This document shows positions 12,429 to 22,150 of a stretch of DNA of 64,000 bases, in pieces. The translations under genes and the position numbers were made by a program. A model generated the notes under the pieces. It saw only the letters and a program-made list of their open reading frames with translations. It was not told the origin of the DNA and did no database searches. This DNA comes from Euonymus europaeus (taxonomy: Eukaryota > Streptophyta > Magnoliopsida > Celastrales > Celastraceae), in assembly GCA_963580455.1 (NCBI GenBank), contig OY756960.1, positions 27,835,238 to 27,899,237 on the forward strand, in the 5' to 3' direction. How positions within the stretch are numbered: position 1 is the first letter of the stretch; every line of letters begins with the position of its first letter.

Positions 12429-14504
12429 TTAAAGTAAAGGCTTGTCAGCAATTACATACTCCAGAACAGCATGAGGACAATCCTCAAGATAATAAACATC
12501 TCCATGCATGGATTTAGCAATAGAGGCCAGCTTATGAGCTACCATGTTAGCTGCCCTAGGAACATGAACAAAAGAACACATATGAAAACTTTGTGCCAAC
12601 ATTTGAATATCAGAGATAACCACCCCAGCAGGATGAGCAGACTCATGATCTTGTAAGAGCTCCGAAATAACTTGGAAGGAGTCACTTTCCACAATAATAT
12701 CAGCAAAGCCTAGCGATTCTGCGGCTATGAAGAATAGCAGCTGCCTCACCGTGAAAGACCCCAAGACCCACCCTTCTACGCGCCATGCAGGAACCCACCA
12801 CATCACCCTTATCATCCCTCAAGACCTGCCCCTAGGCCAAAACTGGCCGCACTAACAGCTACATCACAATTCATCTTCACCACACCCACTGGAGGTGGCA
12901 CCCATTGGTGATGGATCCTTGGCTTTAAGGACTGCCCTGAATACATCGTTTGCCACTCGAGGAGGTGGGCCTCAGCCATCCGCGTCAAGCTCACTGGCCC
13001 TACACACACTTGGTCCCACACCACTTTGTTTCTATTAAACCAAAGGAACTAGCCCATCATTCCTATTCGAACCACATCACCAGCAGCAAAACTATGGGCC
13101 ACTGTCAAAAAAAATTCTGAAAAAAGGGGCTTCTTGCACAACTGTAGCTGCTCATCCAGACCCATGTAAGACCAACACCTACGAGCCATTCTGCACTCAA
13201 AAAGCAGGTGGATAATTGAGTCAGAGGATGCGCCACAAACAGGACATTCACTGCCAATTGTAACCCCACGCCTTTGCAAAGTGCTATAGGTGGGAAGGCT
13301 ATCTCTAAAAGCACGCCAGAGGAACATTTGAGTTTTGTTGGGGACTTTTACGCATTGTTTGGGAAGTAAGAGGGGGAGGGGAAGAAAATTTTGAGAGGAA
13401 TGAAAAGGGGAGGGGAGGAAAGGGGAGGGGAAGTTAATTTTACCTTCTCTTGTTTGGATAGTCAAAAAGTAGGAGAAGAAAAAATGAAAAGTATGTTTTT
13501 ATAATTTATAAGATTGATATAATTTTACCATATTATCCTTGATACTAAATTATAAATATATTATTATATATTTATTTACATATATTATTATTGTTATGTA
13601 TAAATTTATATAATATCAGGTGGGTCCCACACTATATGATTATATATATTATAACAAGTGGGACCCACATGTTATATGGTGTAATATAATTCAAATATGA
13701 GGGACAAAATTGTAAAGTAGTGGGTGGTGGGACTCAATACTTCACCTCCTCTACCGGCTTTTCCCTTCTAAAATGGGAGGAAAATAAAACATGTGGGCTC
13801 CCACTTGTTTTGTCTCCCATTTATTCTCTCCAAATTTGCCCTCCTCTTTTCAAACACCATTCTTTCTCTTTTTCTCTCCATTTTACCTATTAATTCTCCT
13901 CTCCCTCCTTTTCCACTCCATCCAAACAGTACGTTAGGTTCCAGATAACCTCTCAATTAATAGGAGAAGGAGGGGAATGAATATTTGAACCTGTTACCCT
14001 CTCCGAATGGGCTAGGTGATATGCACTGTGAACAAAGAACTTACCCGATAGTGAAGGGGCCCAATATGGCTTATCCAACGTTTGCCCAGAGGATAACGGG
14101 ATTTTCAGAATATCCTCCACCTCCCGTGGATGAAAAATTGACTGAATAAGATTGAAATTCCAGCCCCTAGGCTCCCCTGTCATCAGCTCTCTAACCGTGG
14201 ATGAAGGCCCCAAAATACGAGGACAGGACAACACTTTTCCACCATTCACCATTGGTAACCAGCCGTCCTCCCAGATTTTAATAATCGCCCCATCACCGAC
14301 ACGCCATTTCAGCCCCTTCATTAAGACCTCTCTTCCCTGCAGTAAACTTTTCCAAATGTAACTCCCATTTGACCCGGTACTCGCAGTAAGGAAGCTACCA
14401 TTAGGGAAATATTTGCCCCTTAAAACTCTTCCTGCCAATGAGCCCACCTCATTTATCAATCTCCAGCCTTGCCTTGCCAAGAGAGCAAGGTTAAAAGAAT
14501 CCAA
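12429..14504 (-). pseudogene. LINE ORF2 remnant: RT end, zinc-binding region, RNase H
   Basis: Three decayed segments are read from right to left. 14504-13953 has the post-RT region (LARQGWRL, WRVGDGAIIKIWEDGWLP). 13350-13049 has the zf-RVT region (KTQMFLWRA, CPVCG, IIHLLFEC). 13024-12429 has an RVT_3 RNase H split by a frame break near 12815 (KMNCDVA, then VESDSFQVI and FVHVPRAANMVAHKLA). An in-frame TGA lies just before the MITE insertion point. The coding sequence is non-functional. Confidence 0.85.
13351..13933. mobile_element. PIF/Harbinger-like MITE nested in the LINE
   Basis: A 583-bp element with imperfect termini CGCATTGTTTGGGA and TCCAAACAGTACG is flanked by TTA on both sides (13348-13350, 13934-13936), the 3-bp TSD typical of PIF/Harbinger. 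Removing it with one TTA restores continuous LINE zinc-binding frame across the joint, which fixes the boundaries. It has no coding capacity and subterminal purine-rich tracts. Confidence 0.85.
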
Positions 14505-14640
14505 ATCTCGAAAGCCAAGCCCTCCTGTCGATCTCCAATTTTATTAATTGAGTTGGTTGTGTTGTGTATCAAATTAATCAAAAAGACATTGCTTCTTATT
14601 CAATTCAAGTAAAATACTTTTACCAAAGCTGTAGGAACAA

Positions 14641-14782
14641 CAGAAGGCTCAGAAAGTATAGAATGAAGAGGAAGGAAACCTTTCATTTCTAAGGCCCTAA
14701 ATCTAAACACAGAAGGCTCAGAAAGTATAGAATGAAGAGGAAACCTTTCAATTTGTTTCCTCAAAGGCCTAAATCTAAACAT
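14641..14782. repeat. Tandem duplication (about 69 bp x 2) downstream of SRO
   Basis: CAGAAGGCTCAGAAAGTATA followed by GAATGAAGAGGAA recurs at 14641 and 14710, each copy ending in a CCTAAATCTAAACA block. It lies in the presumed 3' UTR of the minus-strand SRO gene. Confidence 0.8.
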
Positions 14783-14806
14783 AAAACTTGGATTCCTCAA
14801 GTATTT

Positions 14807-17478
14807 TTATTCGTTTGAGCTGCGTCCCATCCCCTCCCAGACCCTGTCTTGCACAGCCGATTGCGGAATGCTGCTTGATGCAAATTGCTGTCGAACAAAA
14901 AATCAATGTTAGTTTTCAGTCCAATTAGATTGACCTGAACTAGTACTTAGGTAAAACAGGCAAGAAAAAATGCGCCAGCTTCAAACTTCCTCAGTGAAAT
15001 ACTTTAACAGCATCAGACAAACTAAGAAAAGTATGGAATAATTCACAAATGGATCCCCTATAAAATTTCAACTCGAGAATATAAATCAGTTAGCTGGGAT
15101 GATAATCATCTATTAGGCATATTATAGGAATCACTTTTCAAACAAGTAAACATCATAGAGAATTTCCTCTCCAGATGCCTTGCCAAAAGAAGCCCACTAC
15201 TACTGTCGATACTCTTTCGCAAACTCCGCAATGACTGTTATTATTTTAGTTGGACAGAATGCGATGCAAATTCAAAGCAAACAACATGGTATACCACAGC
15301 AGACGCTTTTTTAAAGGAAGACTCTCCAGACTTCCACATATGCAAAATTTGTAAAAATCTGATCGAGTGATAAAGACCGACACAAATTCAAAACTTGAGT
15401 GATCACAACCAAACATATGCCCTCGCTGATAAACCCAAACAAGACACAATAAATACTGCTGAACGAATGGTGAATTGGTGACGATAATTTGAAGTACATA
15501 CCCTAGCTAATAAACCCAAACAGACAATAAGTACTGCTGGTTGGATGGTGAATTGATGACGAATGCGATGCAAATTCAAAGTAAACAACATCGAATACCA
15601 CTGCAGCCATAAATTCAATATCGATGTTTTTTTAAAGGGAGAAACTTTTCAGACTTCCAGGTGAGTATATTTCAAGGATCTCTACTACATAACTTCTAAA
15701 GGCTAAATCCTGATCCAAACTACATATGATAAAAAAAATTGAACGGTAGAAACTTTTACTTGCACATTATAAAGATCACAAGCAATCAACTTCTGATGCA
15801 GACATGTAACATGTTGCAAAAGATGTCAAGGTGTTGAGGAAGGGCAATAAAATTTGTTTTGCATAGTTAATATCTACTGGATGAATGCACAGAAGAAGTT
15901 TGTAGATCAGTTGTCGGAAGTAATGAGGAGCATGTACAAACTTCTGAAAAATATTCGACGACTGTTTCATCATTCAGCGCGTAATATAGGCACACAATAG
16001 GAAAGAAAAACAGATAAAAAGAATCAATCATACACCTCTATAAATCAAAGAGAATCTAATGATCCTTAGAAACTGTACCTTGCCTCTGAAAGATTTGATC
16101 GCTGCAACCAACAATTCATCTCCTGCTATTCTTCTTACTTGTTTAATCATCTCACTTCTCGAAATTTTATTCAACTGAAAAATACCAGGCCAAAAGAAAA
16201 TGAAATCTTAGAACTAAACCAATAAGAAACAGCAAAATATATTTTAATTAACGTCATTATTGCAAGCAAAAAAAGAAAGTAATAAAGACTTACCTTGCGA
16301 TCTCTATAATAATTGGATATCAGAGTCATATCCCTCGGTGGCAAGTACTTCGAAAGCGATGACATAAGAGCTGGAAAAGGCATCCATGGTGAAGTCGGTT
16401 TCTTCAGCGAATCAGGGGTCATCGTTAACCCTACTAAATCAACAAACCAAATCAAGATCACATAACACAACGATCAAAGAATGAACAGTTTTGGACCTAA
16501 ATGACTGAATAATATACCTTTCAAGCAAGGAGGAGAACTGAAGCTGACAACATACTCCGGCAAGATATGAGAGCTCATGTGAGTGCTCCACACTATATAC
16601 CTGGTAGGATACCCTGTAGGAGACCCGGCAACTGCTATACCAGAATCAAACTGGTCAGAAAATGGATGACACTGCTGGGAACCAGGGGGCACAATCTCCA
16701 ACTTCCCCAATATAACCCGGCACCGCAGCAAATGGTGTATCCCATCTTTATCGGCAATGGTTCTTTTAACACTGCAAGTCAAGCAGAATTAATATCAAAT
16801 GGATGAGGATATTTGAACCATTACCCAAGTAAACATTCCCTCGTTGAAAAAACAAAGATAGAAAAGGAGCAAAACCCAAGCTCACCTCTCCCTTGCTCAC
16901 CTTTCTATGGGAGACTCATCTGGTGAGAGATAAACACCACAACCATATAGCCCATTGGTGATGTTGACGTGACCAAGACCATCTTGTAAAATCCGGTGTA
17001 ACTCTTCCCCTGTAGCAGGATACCAAGCATACATGACATTTGCATCCCCGCCACGCCTCTCCTCGGTGGCTTTTGCAAACATCCGAAACGCCTGCAGCTT
17101 GGCTTGCCCAATCGGACCAGGAAAAGAGTTCCTGTGAATGGAAACCACTTCAGGTTGCGCTTCAAGAAAACGCAATCCATGAAGAAAAGTGCTCATGATT
17201 TGATCGTGCACGCTATCCCCTTGAATCAACCTTGTCAAGCCGCTCCCAAACGACGGGACCTTCCCACAATTGGTCCCGTTGACGGCACTGCTCTCGCCAT
17301 CGGAAACCAGCGCATCGTCCTCAATCGATGATTCCAAACCCGAAATCTCACTAGTAGTTCGGTTTTCGTCATTATCCGAAGAGCTGTTCGCCAAGTTAAC
17401 GCCATTCCCGGGCATGACCTCGGCGGCAGGTTCGATCATGATGGATATTGGCAGACACAAATCTCTGTTATTTTCCAT
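14807..17478 (-). CDS. SRO protein (similar to RCD1): PARP-like and RST domains
   Basis: Five exons in transcription order: 17478-16901, 16771-16518, 16433-16294, 16174-16079, 14887-14807 (1149 nt, 382 residues). Residues 1 to about 75 are acidic and low-complexity. A PARP-like fold follows (about 80-275; YGCGVYLSPDESP, LRCRVILGKLE, HILPEYVVSF), and an RST domain at about 285-355 (SPWMPFPALMSSLSKYLPPRD, RDELL-type basic helix). Size and lack of a WWE domain match the short SRO2-SRO5 group, described as probable inactive PARPs. The position of the PARP catalytic His reads AWYPATG, so the HGT-type motif is missing. SROs bind transcription factors through RST in stress and redox signalling. The frame extends upstream to a TTG; ATG at 17478 is the first ATG. 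Intron 4 is long (1.2 kb) and repeat-bearing; exon 3 has a tandem TAGTAG acceptor. Confidence 0.9.
15256..15660. repeat. Imperfect repeat cluster in SRO intron 4
   Basis: A block with GAATGCGATGCAAATTCAAAG occurs at about 15258 and 15562, each followed by a TTTTTTAAAGG and CAGACTTCCA stretch. Between them, two copies of an about 60-bp block (AAACCCAAAC, then GGTGAATTG) lie at about 15425-15483 and 15505-15561. The latter block also occurs at about 11796. It has no coding potential and its origin is not identified. Confidence 0.7.
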
Positions 17479-17900
17479 CACTGCCAATTCTTGAATCAGA
17501 GAGAGAGTGAAAAAAGGTTGTAATTAAAATATACAGATTTCTAAACCAAGATTTGCCTACAAATTGTACAGACAAAACACCGAAGGAAACGAATCAAATT
17601 TAGAAATTGTACGGACAAAACAACGAAGGAAACGAATCAAATCAAGAACAACGGGAAGAAAAAAAAGGAAACATAAGAAGAGTAATCGCAAGAGCTCAAT
17701 CGAAGAATCTATGCATTTTGGAACCGAAGGAGAATGTAAAAAGGGACGAAGAATACGGTGCAAGAAGAACTTCTTACGGAGCAAGAAAATTGAAGAACTC
17801 AGAGAGAGAGAATACTTGGTGAGGAAGAAGATGAGAGTGCGTCGGTGTTCATTTATATTGCAAAAACTGAGGGAACCGCCATTGAGGAGTCATCGCCGCT
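17479..17900 (-). other. Presumed SRO 5' leader with a 39-bp tandem repeat
   Basis: The region upstream of the SRO start is A/G-rich on the plus strand. A unit containing ACAAAACACCGAAGGAAACG is repeated imperfectly at about 17568 and 17607. Plus-strand ORFs of 71-114 codons here are lysine/arginine-rich shadows of purine-rich DNA. Confidence 0.5.
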
Positions 17901-18536
17901 GTTTTTGATCGGAACAGCATGTCGTTTTGGCCGAATACAAAGGCGGTTCTGGAATCGCGTTTTTGAACCTCATTTGGAATTACCTTAATAGCCTTCGCGA
18001 ATAAATATCGTCGATGCGTGCGTACTTTCTTTATTCCGTGTTTCGGTATAACTGAATGTGCCATCTCTCTTGACACGTCACACCGACATTCGGGGATCCA
18101 AGAACCCGCACAACAGCACAATGAGTCCGTTTGGGCGTATACTCTGTCACCCATACTCCAGACACTCTCAGCTTTTACGTTTTACGAGAGCTTATACTCT
18201 ATGAAAATACTCTGATCCAAACGGAGTGAATATGTGTATTAGTACATGCGTGGTCTTGTTTAATCCATCTAACATTGGGTCAATGTAGTCCAAGAAATTG
18301 TTTTAAAAGTTTTATTAATCAACTTCTTTGCAATTTTTGCACTACAAAGTGAATGTAAATTACTAATATGAATCTTGATTTTATATTTTATTCATGCAAT
18401 TACATTTGCGATATCTAATGGGATTAAATTTGATTTTCTCAATATTTTAAGAAATACATTCTTCTTTATAAATGGCATCGAAACAGGGACTGACCTACGA
18501 AGAATGAAATCTGTCTATCAGTCACAAAAACTATTA
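17901..18536. other. Intergenic upstream of SRO
   Basis: Probable promoter region near 17.9-18.1 kb, then AT-rich DNA. A short inverted pair around CCGTTTGG lies at about 18121-18230 (see rejected items). No gene seen. Confidence 0.5.
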
Positions 18537-19163
18537 GGGCATGTTTGGTGTTGAGAATAGAGGTGGAATAGAGAATGAGTGATTCTCATTCCATCATTTG
18601 GTGCATTATAAGCTGAAGGAATGGAATCACTCATTTCATTCTTTATTATCTCCCTCACCAAAAATCCATTCCCTCTCATTTTACACGGAATGAGTAATTC
18701 CACATGGAATTAAGGTGAAAATGACTTCAATGCCCCTTTCTTAATTTTAATAAAATATTAATTAATTCATTTTAAATCAGAAATTAATTAATTTATATTC
18801 AGAAAATTACTCCAATGCCCCTCTCTTGATTTTAATAAAATATTAATTAATTCATTTTAAATCAGAAATTAATTTTAAATCATAAATTAATTAATTTTAA
18901 ATCAGAAATTAATTAATTAATTTTATATTTGTTCTAATTTGTTAACATATCTAATTTTATTAAACTGTTTTAATTTGTTAATTATATATCATTAAAAATG
19001 GTAAAATGAAAATTGTTGATTATACATAATTATTTAAAGGGCATAATGGACAAAACACATATTTCATTCTTATTCTTATTCCCAGTTTTTATATATACCA
19101 AACGTGAGAATCAAAATCTCATTCTCATTCCCACTCAAATCATTCTCAATATCAAACGACCCC
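18537..19163. mobile_element. PIF/Harbinger-like MITE
   Basis: A 627-bp element starts GGGCATGTTTGGTGTTGAGA and ends TCTCAATATCAAACGACCCC; the two termini are an imperfect inverted pair. It is flanked by TTA at 18534-18536 and 19164-19166. The interior is very AT-rich with internally duplicated blocks (TTAATTAATTCATTTTAAAT recurs). No ORF. Confidence 0.88.
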
Positions 19164-19285
19164 TTAATGTATGTGAATTAATGGGTTTATCATTATGAGT
19201 TGTGCATTGTCCACCAACCACAAACGAAATACAATAATGCTTGAGATCCTAAAAACTAATCTCGATTAACATGGCTTATTGTATA

Positions 19286-19525
19286 CTTCCTCCGTCTCAT
19301 TTTAATTGTCTCTTATTTCTTTTTGGAATGTCCCAAAATACATGTCCATTTCAATTAATGAAAACTATTTTTCTCATTTTACACTTAACTTGAAAAGCTC
19401 AACAACTAACTCAATAATCATGCATATTATAAATAAGGGTATAAACGTCAAATTAAAAAAGAATTAAATATTTTCTTAAATTGTGTGAAAAAGTGAAGAG
19501 CGCAATTAAAATGAGACGGATTGAG
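19286..19525. mobile_element. Stowaway-like MITE (Tc1/mariner)
   Basis: A 240-bp element begins CTTCCTCCGTCTCATTTTAA and ends with its near-perfect inverse TTAAAATGAGACGGATTGAG. It is flanked by TA (19284-19285, 19526-19527). The CTCCCTCCGTCTCA-type end is the classic Stowaway terminus. Confidence 0.93.
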
Positions 19526-19527
19526 TA

Positions 19528-20116
19528 TTAAGTAGTCTTATTTGTATTTTTTTAATCAATAATTAATGCACATGATACAAAAAAATATAGTGGTAAAATC
19601 AGAGTCATAATTTAGATAGATATGAACCACTCAACGATTATCAACCCGATCATCAATCGTGTTTGGTGGACCGGTACCACTTTGGGCACCGCTCCACCAA
19701 ACATGCCATAAATGTTTAAATAATGCAACAATTTTTTTTTACTAGAACAATATCATACAAATATTTCATTTAATTATTCGATATGGACCAAACTAGAACA
19801 TTGGTATACAACAATATTAGGACATTTTTCATGACCAAATTTGTAAATATGAAATACCTAACCATGTTTTTATTTTTCAGGGGGAAAAAGGAGAGTAAAA
19901 ATGGTATTTGGTATTCGCTAGTTTTGTTAATGCCTTGGAGATAAAGAAACATGTATTTCTACAGACGACTGTTACACCAAAATTACGTGACCATACTATC
20001 CATCCATGAATAGGCAAGTGGAGCAAGGACATTTCGTGCTCCCTACTCTTAATTATAACTGGTAAATTAATTAAAATGAATGTATAATTTTCTATGTATT
20101 CTTCATTACGGCCATG
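19528..20116. other. Intergenic AT-rich DNA between MITEs
   Basis: No gene and no clear element ends. It contains T-rich and A-rich short runs only. Confidence 0.45.
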
Positions 20117-20124
20117 AGCACCTC

Positions 20125-20632
20125 TAGGGCTGTTATGGTAACGGTAACGGTAACGGTAAAAATTATTGTTACCATACTGTTATCGGCCAATTAGTTACCA
20201 TATTTTAAAAGCAAAATAGTTTATCGTTATCAATTTGTCGATATGGTATTTTTACAGATATAATTGACAGCGATAATGAGTGTCAGCTCTCTAACCATCG
20301 ATATTTACCATTATCTATTCATATATGAATTAATATTTTATATTTTATATTTTTAGTTTTAGTTTAGTTTAAGACTTTTAAGTTGATTAATCTAGATCAA
20401 TCCATATATAATAATTAATATATTATATATTTAGCTTAGTTTAGTTTTTTTTAGTTTAATTGTCTAATTGTTACTTGTTTAGTTGATTAAGAAAAATTAA
20501 AAAATGTTTCATTTTTAGGATTGATAAATTTATCAACTTACCGTTACCGAAATACAATATATCGACCAACGGTAAACCGACGTTATCGGTAATTAGTCAT
20601 AGATTACAGTTATCGTTACCATAAGAGCCCTA
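20125..20632. mobile_element. hAT-like MITE with subterminal GGTAAC repeats
   Basis: A 508-bp element starts TAGGGCTGTTATGGTAACGG and ends CGTTACCATAAGAGCCCTA, flanked by the 8-bp TSD AGCACCTC (20117-20124, 20633-20640). Inside the left end is a run of GGTAAC hexamers; dispersed (A)CCGTTA motifs occur near the right end. Clustered subterminal motifs are where hAT transposases usually bind. No ORF. Confidence 0.9.
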
Positions 20633-20912
20633 AGCACCTCCATTAATTTCTCGTGCTAACAGTAAAAATTATGACTAAAATATCTAAGGAAACCACACAA
20701 AATAGAGAAAAAAAACCAAATACATAGAGTTTGTCTATGATATATAAAATTCTAATTGTAATAATTAAATTTCATGAAATTAAAAAGGTAAATATAATTT
20801 TTAAAAATTACAATGTAAATGCCAAAAATATGTAATATGTGAAGATTGGTTAATATTATTTTCGGTCATCGAAAGATATCTCATGTTTCATTTTGGTTAT
20901 TAAAAGGTCGAG

Positions 20913-21050
20913 TGTGTTTGAAAATTATTTTATTTGTTAGTATCTAAAAACGATTTTGAGTTTAGATTTTCAAAGCAGTTTTAAGAATTAAAAATAAGTT
21001 AAAAAAATAATTTACTTTGTATTTTTTTGCTACGTTTTCTGAAACAGACA
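20913..21050. mobile_element. Possible small MITE inside the left MULE arm
   Basis: About 138 bp present in the left arm but absent from the aligned right arm. Its ends GTGTGTTTGAAAA and TTTTCTGAAACAGACA are roughly inverted. No TSD was resolved. Confidence 0.4.
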
Positions 21051-21249
21051 ACCTATAAATGTTTCAATTTAGTCACTTAATTTTTTATTTTATTCAAGTC
21101 AAGCCACTCGATCATGTATTCTCAAACTCGGACAATGAATTTGCTGATGTGGCAAATTAATCTTCAAGTGATAGGTCCACGTGGAAATTGATTTGCAAGT
21201 GGAAATATAAAAATAAAAACATGTCACATGAAAAGAATTTATAAATAAA

Positions 21250-21800
21250 ATAAATGATAAATGATAAAAACTATTGAATTCTCATGGAAATAACCCTAGT
21301 CGCACATTATTCTCTCTTTCATCAACCAAACTAACACATACAGAGAGACCAGTGAAGAAATCGTACGAGACAGTGTTAGATTTATCTCACAAGAAGAAAT
21401 TCAAGTCCTCTCATATCCTCCTCAACACTATCTTCCTCTCTCATCAACGACAATAGCGTTCGTGGTGATGGGGGAGCCTCCATCAACACCAGTGACATGG
21501 CTACTATGACTGTCTACGACGACAACCTATATGCTAAAACTAGCGATGAAAGATGTGGACTAGGAATTGAGGATCCTTATGTTGTGTTGCAAGTTTTGGT
21601 GGCATAGATATTCAATATGTGTTGCCTAGGTCTCCTATATCAACTATCAAGGCCTTGGGTTTAAAGAACTCATAACCAATGGCAATTTCGTGACCAACAG
21701 TGACCATTTTGCTCCCTCTGATTTTCCTTCCCTTAACAATGGAAGGATTGGTTTCGACGTTTCGTCTCAAAAATGATTCCTAATACGGTGCTTTCAATCC
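21250..21800. other. Gene-like stretch inside the MULE-like element
   Basis: This segment is less AT-rich than its surroundings and reads like a leader and exon fragments (ACCCTAGTCGCACATT, then CT-rich DNA, then a 60-codon ORF at 21274-21456). It has no sustained frame beyond that and matches no protein I recognise. Its position between inverted arms suggests captured host sequence, as in Pack-MULEs; the source gene is unknown. Confidence 0.4.
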
Positions 21801-21911
21801 ACCTTTTATTACGAACCAAAATAAAGTTTAGTTTATCCAAACTTTTTCGCATTACACGTGTGCACAATCTGGCCCGTCAAACAATTATGTTTCCAGGTCA
21901 CGGGATCTAAC

Positions 21912-22150
21912 TAACAAATCATATGAACAGAACGATTTCTTGTATTCTTCTATGATAAACATGACTACAGGACAGTGCTTTATATAGCACTAGCACAAAA
22001 GGTAATAATGAGGAGGACACATGTTGTCACCAAAAGGAATACAGCAAATAACAAATTCTCAACAAATCATGACATCATACATTTTCATGTGTGCCACGCG
22101 TGAGCACTAATCATGACACCGGTGGTGGTTGGGACGCTTGAGCACTGATA
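21912..22150 (-). repeat. 3' LTR of the 22-27 kb Copia element
   Basis: 239 bp; it matches 26501-26739 except at three positions. The last pol codons read into it. Confidence 0.93.

Larger units (their letters stand above)
12393..14529 (-). mobile_element. 5'-truncated LINE (non-LTR retrotransposon), interrupted by a MITE
   Basis: The element is bounded by a 13-bp direct repeat GATCTCCAATTTT (12380-12392 and 14530-14542), the TSD. Its 3' end is at the left and carries a T-rich tail on the plus strand (A-rich in element sense). It starts inside the end of the reverse transcriptase (GLGFRDLDSFN near 14515), so it is a typical 5'-truncated insertion of about 1.55 kb once the nested MITE (13351-13933) is removed. 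Confidence 0.88.

Noticed and set aside
18121..18230. About 100-bp possible MITE with inverted CCGTTTGG/CCAAACGG ends
   Set aside because: Only 8-9 bp of terminal match and no convincing duplication (AGT at best).
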